DNA from: Gemmatimonadetes bacterium 2013_60CM_65_52
GTDB taxonomy: Bacteria > Gemmatimonadota > Gemmatimonadetes > Gemmatimonadales > Gemmatimonadaceae
NCBI GenBank assembly: GCA_002215645.1
Contig: NGFI01000004.1
Span: forward strand, 553,244 to 617,243
Direction of reading: 5' to 3'
DNA: 64,000 nt
Made by a program: the position numbers and the translations under genes. The notes under the pieces are model-generated. The model did no database searches. It was given only the letters and a program-made list of their open reading frames with translations, and was not told the DNA's origin. Positions within the stretch are counted from its first letter, which is position 1. Every line of letters begins with the position of its first letter. Positions 20,110-30,934 of the stretch are shown here, one piece after another.

Positions 20110-21109
20110 CGTGTACGTGGTGCGCGTTGAACTCGTCGCTGTCGAACTCGATGACCCGGTTGCGCCCCGTCTCCTTGGCGACGTACAGCGCGTCGTCCGC
20201 CGTGCGCACCAGCGAGTCGCAGTCCTCCACCAGCTCGTGCGGCCAGCCCGACACGCCGAAGCTCGCGGTGCGCTGCAGCGTGCCGCCGGGAAAGGTGAAT
20301 GTATGTCCCTCGATGCGTTTGCGCACCCGGTCGGCGAAGCGCCCCGCCGTCTTGAGCGTCGCGCCCGGCAGGAGGACCATGAACTCCTCGCCACCGTAGC
20401 GTCCGACCCGGTCGATCTCGCGCGCCTCGTCCTTGAGGATTGCTGCGAACTGCTTGAGCACCTCGTCCCCGGCCTGGTGCCCATGGGTGTCGTTCACGCT
20501 CTTGAACTTGTCCAGGTCGCACATCACGACGGCGAAAGGCTCCTTCAACCGTTGCGCGTGGGCAAACATCTCCTCGATCCGGTCGTTGAGATGCCGCCGG
20601 TTGTCGAGCCCCGTGAGCGCGTCCGTCTGCGACATGTACCGCAGCCGCTCGTTGAACTCGAGCAGCTCGCGCTCCCGCTCTTCGAGCGTTTCCTGCAAGC
20701 GCTTGATGCGCAGCATGGACCGCACGCGCGCGCGCAGCTCGGCGAAGTCGATGGGCTTCGTGATGTAGTCGTCGGCGCCCGCTTCGAGCCCCTCCACCTT
20801 GTTCTCCGTGGAGTCGAGCGCGGTCTGCATGATGATCGGGATGAACGGCAGGCTCTTGTCGCCCTTGATCTCTCGTGCGACGTCGATGCCGCTCACCTCT
20901 GGCATCATGACGTCGAGGAGGATCAGGTCGGGCGGCTCGCGCCTGACCATCTCCAGTGCCTCGTTGCCGCTGCGCGCGGACGTCGTCTCGTACCCCCAGT
21001 GCTCCAGGCGCACGCGAAGGACTTCGATGTTGTCCTCGTGGTCGTCGACGACGAGAATCTTGCCGGTATCCGCGGTCGTCGCCTTGGCCGGAGCCGTCTC
21101 AGCCGGCAT
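20054..21109 (-). CDS. Response regulator with diguanylate cyclase domain (PleD-like)
   Basis: 351 residues. N-terminal receiver with phosphoacceptor Asp66 (LILLDVMMP), then a coiled linker and a GGDEF domain. The catalytic motif is GGEEF at 239-243 and an inhibitory I-site RxxD (Arg230 to Asp233) sits exactly five residues before it. The protein should make c-di-GMP upon phosphorylation and be feedback-inhibited. The start chosen is ATG 21109, overlapping the single-receiver gene by 11 bases. No histidine kinase is in the window. Confidence 0.9.
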   Translation of the reverse strand: MPAETAPAKATTADTGKILVVDDHEDNIEVLRVRLEHWGYETTSARSGNEALEMVRREPPDLILLDVMMPEVSGIDVAREIKGDKSLPFIPIIMQTALDSTENKVEGLEAGADDYITKPIDFAELRARVRSMLRIKRLQETLEERERELLEFNERLRYMSQTDALTGLDNRRHLNDRIEEMFAHAQRLKEPFAVVMCDLDKFKSVNDTHGHQAGDEVLKQFAAILKDEAREIDRVGRYGGEEFMVLLPGATLKTAGRFADRVRKRIEGHTFTFPGGTLQRTASFGVSGWPHELVEDCDSLVRTADDALYVAKETGRNRVIEFDSDEFNAHHVHDGSDAPVATGSNGGAAAR

Positions 21110-21497
21110 TCGTCGGGGCGTCCTTGCCGAGAAAGCGCTGCACCTCGGCGACGACCGCCCGGGGCTCGCACGGCTTCGCGAGGTATCCGTCGCAACCGAC
21201 CTCCATCGCCTTCTCCCGATCCGACGCCAGCGCATGCGCCGTGAGCGCGATGATGGGAATGTCGCGCGTCGTGGGATCGTGCTTCAGCACTTGCGTGGCT
21301 TCCCACCCGTCGATGATCGGGATCGAGATGTCCATCAGGATCAGATCCGGCTGCTCCATGCGGGCCTTGGCGATTCCCTCCTCGCCATTCATTGCCTCGC
21401 TGACATCGTAGCCGAAATGCCGAAGGATGGTGGAATAGACGATGCGGTTGTCCTCGTTGTCCTCCACCAGCAGGACCGTTTTTCCGTTTTTCGGCAT
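21099..21497 (-). CDS. Single-domain response regulator (CheY-like)
   Basis: 132 residues: a lone receiver with acidic pocket VEDNED, phosphoacceptor Asp56 (LILMDISIP), conserved Thr/Ala (IALTAH) and Lys (YLAKP). No output domain, so it probably relays phosphate or interacts with a partner; the downstream receiver-GGDEF protein is the obvious candidate. First gene of the minus-strand signalling operon. Confidence 0.9.
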   Translation of the reverse strand: MPKNGKTVLLVEDNEDNRIVYSTILRHFGYDVSEAMNGEEGIAKARMEQPDLILMDISIPIIDGWEATQVLKHDPTTRDIPIIALTAHALASDREKAMEVGCDGYLAKPCEPRAVVAEVQRFLGKDAPTNAG

Positions 21498-21587
21498 GCA
21501 CGGCCCTCACTCGGGGTACAGCGCGGTACCATCGCCCGCGCGGGCTTCGGACGCAATTTCCAAACCAACCTCTGCCACGCCTACACC

Positions 21588-21971
21588 ATGTCCTACGCCG
21601 GCCCCACAGGGAAACGAGGCCCCTCCCGTTCACGAGTCGCCAGCGCCGGCAAAAGGCCGCCCGCCAGGAAGAACGAATCGGACTGGCAGCAGGTTGCGGT
21701 CTTCGGCGCTGGACTGGCGCTCGGTATACTCGTAGGCGCCGGCGCGGCGCTGCTCACCGCGCCCCAGTCCGGTCGCGAAGCGCGTTCGGACATTCGCCAC
21801 TATGCGCGCCGGAAGCGGCGCGCACTCGGACGACGCAGCCGCGATGCATGGCTCGACCTGCGAGACGAGCTGCGAGATGCAGCCCGCTCACTGCGACGCA
21901 GGCGGCGCCGTGCTCCTAACGCACGTCCTGAATCTCCCGCCTCGCCTCCTCCAGATAATGACGATCGTTGA
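21588..21971 (+). CDS. YtxH-like membrane protein
   Basis: 127 residues. A basic N-terminus, one membrane segment (VAVFGAGLALGILVGAGAALLTAP), then the YtxH-type APQSGREARSDIRHYARR region and a strongly basic helical tail. YtxH proteins are general-stress membrane proteins of unknown mechanism. The 3' end overlaps the convergent TPR gene by 56 bases. Confidence 0.65.
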   Translation: MSYAGPTGKRGPSRSRVASAGKRPPARKNESDWQQVAVFGAGLALGILVGAGAALLTAPQSGREARSDIRHYARRKRRALGRRSRDAWLDLRDELRDAARSLRRRRRRAPNARPESPASPPPDNDDR

Positions 21972-22704
21972 ACTCGGCGGGCGCCGTGCGGAGGGCGATC
22001 TCGTATTGCTCGCGCGCCCTGTCGTTCAGATCGCGGGCCGCGTACACGCGCGCGAGATCGAGATGATGGACGATGCGGGCCGGTTCCGCCGCCACTGACT
22101 CCTCCATGAACTTCTGCGCGTCATCCCAGTTGGCGCTGTTGAAGACCTTCCCGCCCAGGAAGGTCTTGGCGAATAATCGCGTGAGTCCACTGAGGCTCAT
22201 GACGTTGTAGTTCCACATGCCCATCACGTGGAGCGCGCCGGCATGCGTCGGTTCGATCCTCAGCGCCGCGAGCGCCTCGCTGCGGACGTCGCCCGCGTAC
22301 CGCACCTGATCGCGCTTGCCGAGCGAGAGCGCTCGGCGACCCAGCGCGCGGGCGAGCTGGAAGTGACCTTCCGCGTCTGCGGGGTTCGCCTCGACCGCCC
22401 TGCGTGCATATTGTTCTGCCACGCCATACAGGCGCTCGCGCTCCTTCTCATCCGTGTTGAACTCGCTCAGATCGACAGCTTCCCCCGTCGCCTTCCACAG
22501 CGCCTCGTATGAGCGCGGGTCGAGCTTCAGCGCTTCTTCGTAATGGCGCAGCGCGCTCTGTGCGTTGAGCGCTGCACGGTCCCGATCGCCGAGCGCGATG
22601 TGCTCCGCCACGGATTGTGCGGCGACGCGCGCGGGGATGATGACGATGGCGGCTAGCGCGGCCGCGCGCACAGCTCGACCCGGCATCGCGAGAGACACGA
22701 TCAT
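21916..22704 (-). CDS. Exported TPR-repeat protein
   Basis: 262 residues with a signal peptide ending ARVAAQ near residue 30. TPR units include SALRHYEEALKLDPRSYEAL, ARRAVEANPADAEGHFQLARAL and AREQYEIALRTAPAEFNDRHYL. Repeat spacing suggests a periplasmic scaffold similar to RMD1-type TPR proteins; no enzyme motif. The tail overlaps the convergent YtxH gene. Confidence 0.7.
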   Translation of the reverse strand: MIVSLAMPGRAVRAAALAAIVIIPARVAAQSVAEHIALGDRDRAALNAQSALRHYEEALKLDPRSYEALWKATGEAVDLSEFNTDEKERERLYGVAEQYARRAVEANPADAEGHFQLARALGRRALSLGKRDQVRYAGDVRSEALAALRIEPTHAGALHVMGMWNYNVMSLSGLTRLFAKTFLGGKVFNSANWDDAQKFMEESVAAEPARIVHHLDLARVYAARDLNDRAREQYEIALRTAPAEFNDRHYLEEARREIQDVR

Positions 22705-22738
22705 GAAAGACTCCAGGAAAGCGGGTAAACGGTCAACA

Positions 22739-22751
22739 GTGAACGGTTCAC
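22739..22751. promoter_or_regulatory. Palindrome upstream of thymidine phosphorylase
   Basis: GTGAAC-G-GTTCAC, a perfect 13-base palindrome, followed at 22753 by another GTGAACGG, and preceded by GGTCAACA. It sits about 45 bases before the deoA start, between divergent genes, where an operator would be expected. No regulator gene is adjacent, so this is only suggestive. Confidence 0.35.
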
Positions 22752-22793
22752 GGTGAACGGCAGAAACACCTTGTATACCCCGGTGCCCGTCTA

Positions 22794-24122
22794 ATGCTCG
22801 CCTTGCGGCTCATCGAGCGCAAACGTGACGGTGGGCGCATCGACGCCGGTGAGTGGCGCGCGTTGGCGAATGCCTATGCGGCCGGCCACATCCCCGACTA
22901 TCAGATGGCCGCCCTGCTCATGGCGTGCTTTCTCCGGGGGCTCGATCGAGCCGAGACGAATGCGCTCACGGACGCGATGCTGCGCAGCGGCGAGACCCTC
23001 GATCTCTCGGAGCTCGGGCGCCCTCGCATCGACAAGCACTCCACCGGCGGCGTTGGAGACAAGGTCTCCATCGTGCTCGCGCCGCTCATCGCGAGCCTCG
23101 GTGTCGCCGTCCCGATGATGTCGGGCCGGGGCCTCGGCCACACGGGCGGCACGCTCGACAAGCTCGATTCCATCCCGGGGTTCGACACCCATCTCTCGCT
23201 CGACACGGCGAAGCAGCTGATCGGCACGCTCAACGCGGCGCTGATGGGTCAGACGTCGACGATCGCTCCGGCCGACCGCAAGATGTACGCGCTGCGCGAT
23301 GCCACGGGCACCGTCGAGTCCATCCCGCTCATCGCCGCCAGCATCATGAGCAAGAAGTTGGCGGAGGGACTCACCGGTCTGGTGCTCGACGTGAAGCGCG
23401 GCTCCGGCGCATTTCTCCCGACGATGGGAATCGAGCTCGCGCAGATGATGATCGAGATTGGCGCGGACCACGATTGTCCCGTGGTCGCGCTTCTTACCGC
23501 AATGGATCGCCCGCTCGGCCGTGCCTGCGGCAATGCGCTGGAAGTGGAAGAGGCCATTCTCGCGCTGCGCGGCGAAGGGCCGCCAGACCTCATGCGCGTC
23601 ACGTACGCGCTTGGCGCGGAGATGCTCGTGCTCGCCGGTGTGACGCGCGACTACGATGACGCGCATCGGCAAATGGAGCGACAGATCGGGACCGGACACG
23701 CGGCCGAGCACTTTCAACGCATCATCGAAGCGCAGGGCGGCAACCCCGCCGTGGTCGACGATCCCGCGATTCTGCCGCAAGCAGCGGAGGTCGAGCTGTT
23801 CAGCGCGCCGCGCCGCGGCTTCGTGTCCCGTGTCGAGCCGCGCGCAATCGGCCGCGGCATCATCGCGCTCGGCGGTGGACGCACGACCATGGAAGACAGG
23901 ATCGATCTCTCTGTTGGTTTCGTCATCACCGCACGGCCCGGTGATTGGGTCGAGCAGGGTGAGCCGCTCGCCACCATTTTCGCGAAGGACCGCCCCGGCG
24001 TCGAACAAGGACGGGCAGCGTTGCGCACCGCCATTCTGATTGCAGACGAAGCCGATCCGCCGTTGCCGCTCGTGTCGCATCGGGTGACCGCGGCGGGTGT
24101 CGAGGTCCTCGAGTCGGCCTGA
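22794..24122 (+). CDS. deoA: Thymidine/pyrimidine-nucleoside phosphorylase
   Basis: 442 residues. Cleaves thymidine (or uridine) with phosphate to the free base and (deoxy)ribose 1-phosphate. The family signature RGLGHTGGTLDKL and the phosphate-binding KHSTGGVGDKVS are intact, as is the Lys-rich active site segment ALRDATGTVESIPLIAASIMSKK. The all-alpha N-domain and the C-terminal barrel-sandwich domain are present, so the enzyme is full length. Monocistronic. Confidence 0.95.
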   Translation: MLALRLIERKRDGGRIDAGEWRALANAYAAGHIPDYQMAALLMACFLRGLDRAETNALTDAMLRSGETLDLSELGRPRIDKHSTGGVGDKVSIVLAPLIASLGVAVPMMSGRGLGHTGGTLDKLDSIPGFDTHLSLDTAKQLIGTLNAALMGQTSTIAPADRKMYALRDATGTVESIPLIAASIMSKKLAEGLTGLVLDVKRGSGAFLPTMGIELAQMMIEIGADHDCPVVALLTAMDRPLGRACGNALEVEEAILALRGEGPPDLMRVTYALGAEMLVLAGVTRDYDDAHRQMERQIGTGHAAEHFQRIIEAQGGNPAVVDDPAILPQAAEVELFSAPRRGFVSRVEPRAIGRGIIALGGGRTTMEDRIDLSVGFVITARPGDWVEQGEPLATIFAKDRPGVEQGRAALRTAILIADEADPPLPLVSHRVTAAGVEVLESA

Positions 24123-24124
24123 CG

Positions 24125-24625
24125 TCAGCGCGGCCGTCCAAAGACCTGCGCGTAGAACCGTCGGCCATTCCTGCCAATGGCCATGCCCGCCCCCATCTCC
24201 GCGTAGCGTGTGGACAGGATGTTCTCACGATGTCCTGTGGAGGACATCCAGCCCGCCACCACGCTGGCCGCGCTGGAGTACCCTTCCGCGATGTTCTCTG
24301 CGGAGGCCAGCATCTTATAGCCCACTGCGGCGAGACGCGTGCTCAGGGTGGGATACCGTGCCTCTGGCAGCTCGTGCGACATGGTGAGCTGCGCGGCCAT
24401 CTGCTCGGCGTGAATCTGCGCGGCACGCATGAGGGCCTCGGAACGTGTCAGTCCGAACAGTCCGTGTGCAGCACGTTCGGCATTCGTGCGCGAGACGATG
24501 TCGCCAGCGATCTCCGGCGTGGGAGAGGCAGACGGTGCGGCGGTTGACGGCGATGTGCCGGCCACAGGCACGGCACAGGCCGATGCGAGTGTCGCCATGC
24601 CCAGCAGAAGAACATGCAGGCGCAT
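24125..24625 (-). CDS. CAP-domain lipoprotein
   Basis: 166 residues. The lipobox LASAC places lipidated Cys at residue 17. After a Ser/Pro/Thr-rich linker comes a CAP/SCP domain with the usual motifs: RTNAERAAHGL, HAEQMAA, AENIAEGYSSAASVVAGWMSSTGHRENIL. The His and Glu of the CAP cavity are present. Bacterial CAP proteins are secreted and mostly of unknown function. It is convergent with deoA with three bases between. Confidence 0.85.
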   Translation of the reverse strand: MRLHVLLLGMATLASACAVPVAGTSPSTAAPSASPTPEIAGDIVSRTNAERAAHGLFGLTRSEALMRAAQIHAEQMAAQLTMSHELPEARYPTLSTRLAAVGYKMLASAENIAEGYSSAASVVAGWMSSTGHRENILSTRYAEMGAGMAIGRNGRRFYAQVFGRPR

Positions 24626-24740
24626 CAGTGTTCTACTCCTGCGTGCGCGTCAACGATCCATTCGACGAAATCCACGAAGACTGGAACAATCCGTGCCGGC
24701 AGAGTGGACCCGCCACGCATCGCCGGGAACGAGGGGGACG

Positions 24741-25019
24741 ATGACCGAAGGGCAGGACACGCGCGACGCCGCGGACGCCATGGGCGACGCGAGAATGAGG
24801 TTTCACAGGGCGCTCCTGCAATCCCATCGCCTGCGCGGGTTCTTCGACGAGCTCGACGATGCTGCCTCGAGCTTCTGCCTGCTGCTCAAGCAACTCGGCT
24901 ACAGCCCGGAACAAACCCTCATCGATGCGAAGAAGGTCATCGACGACGCGCTCGAGGGCCACGACATCCCCACGGCCGAGCGGGCGGTGTTGATGTGTAT
25001 CCAGCAGTACTACAAGTAG
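24741..25019 (+). CDS. Hypothetical helical protein
   Basis: 92 residues from ATG 24741, preceded by GAGGGGG as ribosome-binding site. Predicted helices dominate (ALLQSHRLRGFFDELDDAASSFCLLLKQLGY, TLIDAKKVIDDALEG). No signal peptide or family I recognise. It converges on the M28 peptidase gene. Confidence 0.55.
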   Translation: MTEGQDTRDAADAMGDARMRFHRALLQSHRLRGFFDELDDAASSFCLLLKQLGYSPEQTLIDAKKVIDDALEGHDIPTAERAVLMCIQQYYK

Positions 25020-25053
25020 GTCGGTAGGCCAGCCAGCGACTCCTACTACCGTC

Positions 25054-26757
25054 CTACTGTCTGCATCCGCCCAACGGATCCATCCTCTGTCCATCGATGA
25101 CAAACCTCTGCGGTCGATCCGCAACCGCTCTCGCTACGTCGTACACAAAACCGGCGATGCGCGCGAGGTGATCGTAGTCGATGTACTGCGCCTCGTCCGT
25201 CACCTGGTGATAGTCCGTGTGATAGCCGAGTGAGAAGTACGAGATCGGAATGCCGTACCGCGCGTACATGTAATGGTCGCTGCGGCAGTAGCGATTCATC
25301 GGGTGTCCGTTTGCGTCGAACGACAGGTCGATGTCCATGTGCGGCGTCCGTGCGGCATTGACGGAATCGATCGTCGCGCGCAATCCGCTCGCGAGCCGGC
25401 CGGCCCCGATGAGCTGCACGTTGTTGGGTCCACGCCCCATGACGTCCGTCGCCTTCCCGCGCCCAACCATGTCCATGTTGAGCTGCGTGATGATGGAGTC
25501 GCGCGGGACAGTGGGATGATCGGTGAACCACTGTGAGCCCCACAGGCCCTTTTCTTCTCCCGTATGCGAGACGAACAGCAGCGACCGCCGCGGCTTGTCG
25601 GCGGATGCCGCGAACCGTCTGGCGATTGCGAGGAGCGCGACGGTGCCGGATCCATCATCGTCGGCGCCGTTGTTTACGGAATCGCGACGCACGCCACCGT
25701 GTGCGCGCGTGAGACTGTCGCGAAGAAATGCGATTCTCGCCGCCTCGTCCGCGGTGGGCGCGCGCAACGCGTCCTGCACGCCCTGACGCCGAATGACCAT
25801 GTTGTTGGCCAGCACGGAGTCGTGATCGAGCGCGCGCCGCTCGAGCCCGACGTGATCGTTGTGCGCGCCGATGGCGACGTACGTGTTCCGCAGTTGTGGG
25901 TCGCTCCCTCGTACGATGCCGATGACGTTGCGCGCGGGATACGACGCTGGCATCTCCGTGTACGAGAGGCCGCCGGTAAGACTCGGCGCCGACGTGCCCA
26001 CCGCCACGGCGTCGATGTTGTCCACACCAAACATCCGCGCGGCCACCGTGGGCGTGATCAGCATGATGAGCGGTGCCGAGCCCGTGACGTTGCTGTGGAT
26101 GTGTTCCTGGGAGCTCCGCGCCCTGGCCAGCGACGTGGCTGACATTGCGTCGAGCGACGCGATGGCGACACCCGCCGCATCGGCATACCTGGCTATGGAG
26201 CCTGGGCGATAGAAATACCGGAAGTCGCGCCGGCCGTCGCTGCCCGCAGGAATCGTGAAGACGACGACTTTTCCTGCCACGGCAGACGGCACAATCACCG
26301 ATGGCGCGCCGAGCTGTCCTCCGAAGACCACCTCGACGCCGTCCACGGAGCGAATGCTGCCGCCCTGAGGTACCGCTCGCCCGCCATTCGCATTGATGAA
26401 TGGCAGCACGTCGACGCCGACACGAAGCGGCAGGCCGCGCACCGCGATCGTGCGCGTGGTGTCGAGCCACGCGATGCTGATCGGTACAGTCTGGTAGTAC
26501 GTGCCGCCATCGCCCCCCGGCTCGAGGCCGATGCGACGCATCTGCTCCGCGATCCACGTCGTCGCCTTGAAATCGCCAAGCTGGCCCGCCTCGCGCCCGA
26601 GCATGGAATCGTCGGAGAACGCATACAGCAGGGTGCGCAGCTCCTCGGCGGTGCTCTCACGGGATGCCGGCTGCGTGGTGGTCGTTGATACCGCGCTCGT
26701 ACATCCCGCGACGAGGAGGGTGGCGAAGAACAACTGGCTGACGTAACGCGTCCGCAT
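25054..26757 (-). CDS. M28-family zinc aminopeptidase, lipoprotein
   Basis: 567 residues. The signal peptide ends in a lipobox LVAGC, so it is likely anchored on the periplasmic side. A PA-like insert domain precedes the peptidase domain. M28 metal ligands are visible in order: AHNDHVG (His), NNGADDDGSGT (bridging Asp), SHTGEEKGLWGS (catalytic Glu-Glu), NMDMVGRG (Asp) and GYHTDYHQVTDEA (His). Removes N-terminal amino acids from exported peptides in this family. Confidence 0.92.
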   Translation of the reverse strand: MRTRYVSQLFFATLLVAGCTSAVSTTTTQPASRESTAEELRTLLYAFSDDSMLGREAGQLGDFKATTWIAEQMRRIGLEPGGDGGTYYQTVPISIAWLDTTRTIAVRGLPLRVGVDVLPFINANGGRAVPQGGSIRSVDGVEVVFGGQLGAPSVIVPSAVAGKVVVFTIPAGSDGRRDFRYFYRPGSIARYADAAGVAIASLDAMSATSLARARSSQEHIHSNVTGSAPLIMLITPTVAARMFGVDNIDAVAVGTSAPSLTGGLSYTEMPASYPARNVIGIVRGSDPQLRNTYVAIGAHNDHVGLERRALDHDSVLANNMVIRRQGVQDALRAPTADEAARIAFLRDSLTRAHGGVRRDSVNNGADDDGSGTVALLAIARRFAASADKPRRSLLFVSHTGEEKGLWGSQWFTDHPTVPRDSIITQLNMDMVGRGKATDVMGRGPNNVQLIGAGRLASGLRATIDSVNAARTPHMDIDLSFDANGHPMNRYCRSDHYMYARYGIPISYFSLGYHTDYHQVTDEAQYIDYDHLARIAGFVYDVARAVADRPQRFVIDGQRMDPLGGCRQ

Positions 26758-26816
26758 GAGAGCTCAGGGTTGGTTCCCCTGAATTATCACCGCACGCGGC
26801 GCCCGCCGCCACGGGT

Positions 26817-27209
26817 TTAGTTCCTGTTGTATCGCTGCGTGTATCCGTTGATGACTTCCGTCAGCACGCTGCCGCTCACCGTGCCCTGGTACGTGAAGCC
26901 CGACGTCTGGTCGGTGAAGTCGATGGAGCCGCTGCGGCTGGTGTAATAGCCGTAGTGGCTGTCGCTGTGCCCGTCGTTCCAGAGAGAGATGTCGGTATAC
27001 GACCCATCCCCGTTCAGCGTGAGGGTTTCGTTGATCAGCGTCTGCCCCTGCGAGAACGTGTAGGGCATGGAATAGCCGTTGATGCTCCGGAGCGAATAGT
27101 TGCCCTGCACCGACCCTGTGATGCCGGTGAGATCGACGTTGCAGGCAGCGAGCGTGGACGAGAGTGCCGCCGCTGCTGTCAGCATGAGCGCTCGACGAAT
27201 GAGGTGCAC
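26817..27209 (-). CDS. Small lipoprotein of unknown function
   Basis: 130 residues from a GTG at 27209, with GAGGAGG five bases upstream; a longer frame to 27260 has no such site. Signal peptide ends in a lipobox LAAC. The mature part is a beta-rich, Gly/Ser/Tyr/Thr-rich domain of about 100 residues (NGYSMPYTF, LTLNGDGSYTD, GYYTSRSGSIDFTDQTS) resembling a small lipocalin-like barrel. No assigned function. Confidence 0.65.
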   Translation of the reverse strand: MHLIRRALMLTAAAALSSTLAACNVDLTGITGSVQGNYSLRSINGYSMPYTFSQGQTLINETLTLNGDGSYTDISLWNDGHSDSHYGYYTSRSGSIDFTDQTSGFTYQGTVSGSVLTEVINGYTQRYNRN

Positions 27210-27306
27210 GTGTTCCTCCTCGGTGAGGTTACCTGACCGGGAGTAAGGCAAACGAAGCACCGCGCGTAGACCCCGTGTTTCGCGGGCCGAGCGGATGCGG
27301 TGAACG

Positions 27307-27340
27307 AAAAAGTGGACAGCCCGCGGTGCGGGCTGTCCAC
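27307..27340 (-). terminator. Rho-independent terminator of the gyrB operon
   Basis: Perfect 13-bp stem GTGGACAGCCCGC / GCGGGCTGTCCAC (27312-27324 with 27328-27340), three-base loop, and five T residues after the stem when read on the minus strand (AAAAA at 27307-27311 on plus). It lies 23 bases beyond the gyrB stop. Confidence 0.92.
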
Positions 27341-27363
27341 CTTCGTGGAACCTGTCGGTGCGA

Positions 27364-29385
<2,022 letters not shown>

Positions 29386-29425
29386 CTAAGCGGCCAGCAC
29401 GCCAAACGCAACGGGGCAGCACGCA

Positions 29426-29454
29426 TCCAAGTCATTTGACACCAACGACTTGGA
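29426..29454. repeat. Inverted repeat in the dciA-gyrB gap
   Basis: Eight-base perfect arms TCCAAGTC and GACTTGGA (29426-29433, 29447-29454) around a 13-base spacer. It has no T-tract, so it is unlikely to terminate transcription; an operator or a folded leader for gyrB is possible. The rest of the 29308-29474 gap holds a TATATT box on the minus strand 30-40 bases before gyrB. Confidence 0.35.
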
Positions 29455-29474
29455 AGACTGGCAAAACTGATGCA

Positions 29475-29783
29475 TCACACGCGCCGCAACAGCCACCGAA
29501 TCTTGCGCACCGGCTTCCGGCCCGGCTTCGCATTCAACGCCCGCAACAACTCGGGCTCGAGCATCGACAGCTCATTCATCCAGGCGTTCGTCGTCACGTG
29601 CACGAACAGCGTTCCGTCAGCCGAGATGGACTGCGGCGTCGTCACCGACGCGATCTGCGCGCCGACGAGCGTGTTCCAGTCCGGAATGATCCCCGCCTGC
29701 TCGACCCGCGCCTCGATGCCGGCGTTCTTGAGCACACCGGCAAGCACGTCACCCAATGCCGAAGGCTTCTTACGCGGCGGCAT
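29475..29783 (-). CDS. dciA: DciA-like protein (DUF721)
   Basis: 102 residues. Matches DUF721: KPSALGDVLAGVLKNAGIE, then IPDWNTLVGAQIASVTTP and LFVHVTTNAWMNELSMLEPELLRALN. DciA proteins help load the replicative helicase. Position between recF and gyrB is the common location of this family in high-GC bacteria. The ATG overlaps the recF stop (TAATG). Confidence 0.85.
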   Translation of the reverse strand: MPPRKKPSALGDVLAGVLKNAGIEARVEQAGIIPDWNTLVGAQIASVTTPQSISADGTLFVHVTTNAWMNELSMLEPELLRALNAKPGRKPVRKIRWLLRRV

Positions 29784-30934
29784 TACGCGGCGCCCTCGAG
29801 CGATCCGTCTTCACGTACGACGCCCGCCACGATGCGCCACCGCACGAGCTGGGTCAGCGCGGCCGGAATGTCGCTCTCGCGCGGCACTGTCAGCAGCGTC
29901 TGTCCCATCTGACGCTCCGCGAGCAGCTCCAGAATCCGTGTTGCGCGCCGCACGTCCAACTCGGCGAAGGGATCATCGAGCAGCAGCATCGGCGCGGCGC
30001 CGAGTCTCACGCGCAGCGTTTCACTCTCGAGGAATCGAAGCGCGATCGCCGCGGTCCGCTGCTGTCCGGCAGAGCCGAACGCACGCAGCTCGCGTCCATC
30101 GAGTGTGACCACGAGGTCGTCCCGATGCGGGCCGGTGTGCGTGAGGCAGCGGCGCACGTCCAACGCGCGGCGCTGCTCGAGCCCCGCCGCGAGTGCGCTC
30201 CTCACGTCACTCACGTCCAGCGACCGCGGCTCGAGTGACGACGCATGGCGCATCATGACGACGCCCTGCTCTCCAATCTGCGAGCACGCCTCCGCAAACT
30301 GCGCGGCGACCTCCGCGACCCACGTCACGCGCTCGAGCCAGAGCACCGCGCCGTGTTCCGCGAGCGGCGCTTCCCAAACAGCTACGCGCGCATCGGACGC
30401 GCCGCCTTTCTGCGCATCCCGCAACGCGGCGTTGCGCTGTGCCAAGGCGTGGCGATAGCGCTGGAGGGCGATCAAATACGGCCGCGACGACAACGCGAGC
30501 AGGATGTCCAGGTAGCGTCGTCTCGCGCTCGGCGCGCCGGCGACCAGCTCGACGTCAGCCGGCGAGAAGAGCACGCAGGGCAGGGCGCCCAGCGCGTCGC
30601 TAAGACGTGTCGGCTCGACTCCGTCGAGCTTCACGCGTTTGCGCTTTCCATGCCGCTCGAACCCAGCGGAGATTTCAGCATGCGTCGCCCCCTCCATGCG
30701 CGCCGCCACGTGAAAGGCCGGCGCGCCAAAGCGCACCACGTCCTGATCGCGGGCGCCGCGCACCGATCGCAGCAGATGCAGATAGTAGATGGCCTCGAGC
30801 AGGTTCGTCTTGCCCTGTCCGTTGTCGCCGATCAGGACGGCGCCTTCGGCGGGGATCCGCAGGTCGAGACGCGCCAGGTTCCGAAAGTCGCGAACGCTCA
30901 GTGTCCGGAGCGTGACGCGGGGTCCGTGACTCAC
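29783..30934 (-). CDS. recF: DNA replication and repair protein RecF
   Basis: 383 residues from GTG 30934, overlapping the echA stop by four bases (GTGA). SMC-like ATPase that helps load RecA on gapped DNA. Walker A is GDNGQGKTNLLEA in the first 45 residues, the RecF motif FSPADVELVAGAPSARRRYLD follows, and the C-terminal end carries GSAGQQRTAAIALR and Walker B MLLLDDPFAELD. A much longer frame upstream reads through echA in another phase and is not used. Confidence 0.95.
   Translation of the reverse strand: MSHGPRVTLRTLSVRDFRNLARLDLRIPAEGAVLIGDNGQGKTNLLEAIYYLHLLRSVRGARDQDVVRFGAPAFHVAARMEGATHAEISAGFERHGKRKRVKLDGVEPTRLSDALGALPCVLFSPADVELVAGAPSARRRYLDILLALSSRPYLIALQRYRHALAQRNAALRDAQKGGASDARVAVWEAPLAEHGAVLWLERVTWVAEVAAQFAEACSQIGEQGVVMMRHASSLEPRSLDVSDVRSALAAGLEQRRALDVRRCLTHTGPHRDDLVVTLDGRELRAFGSAGQQRTAAIALRFLESETLRVRLGAAPMLLLDDPFAELDVRRATRILELLAERQMGQTLLTVPRESDIPAALTQLVRWRIVAGVVREDGSLEGAA

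Noticed and set aside
20109-20484. Longer N-terminus for the GAF protein
   Set aside because: The extra 125 residues are low-complexity Arg/Ser/Thr sequence read from inside the GGDEF gene; ATG 20109 opens the real coiled coil.
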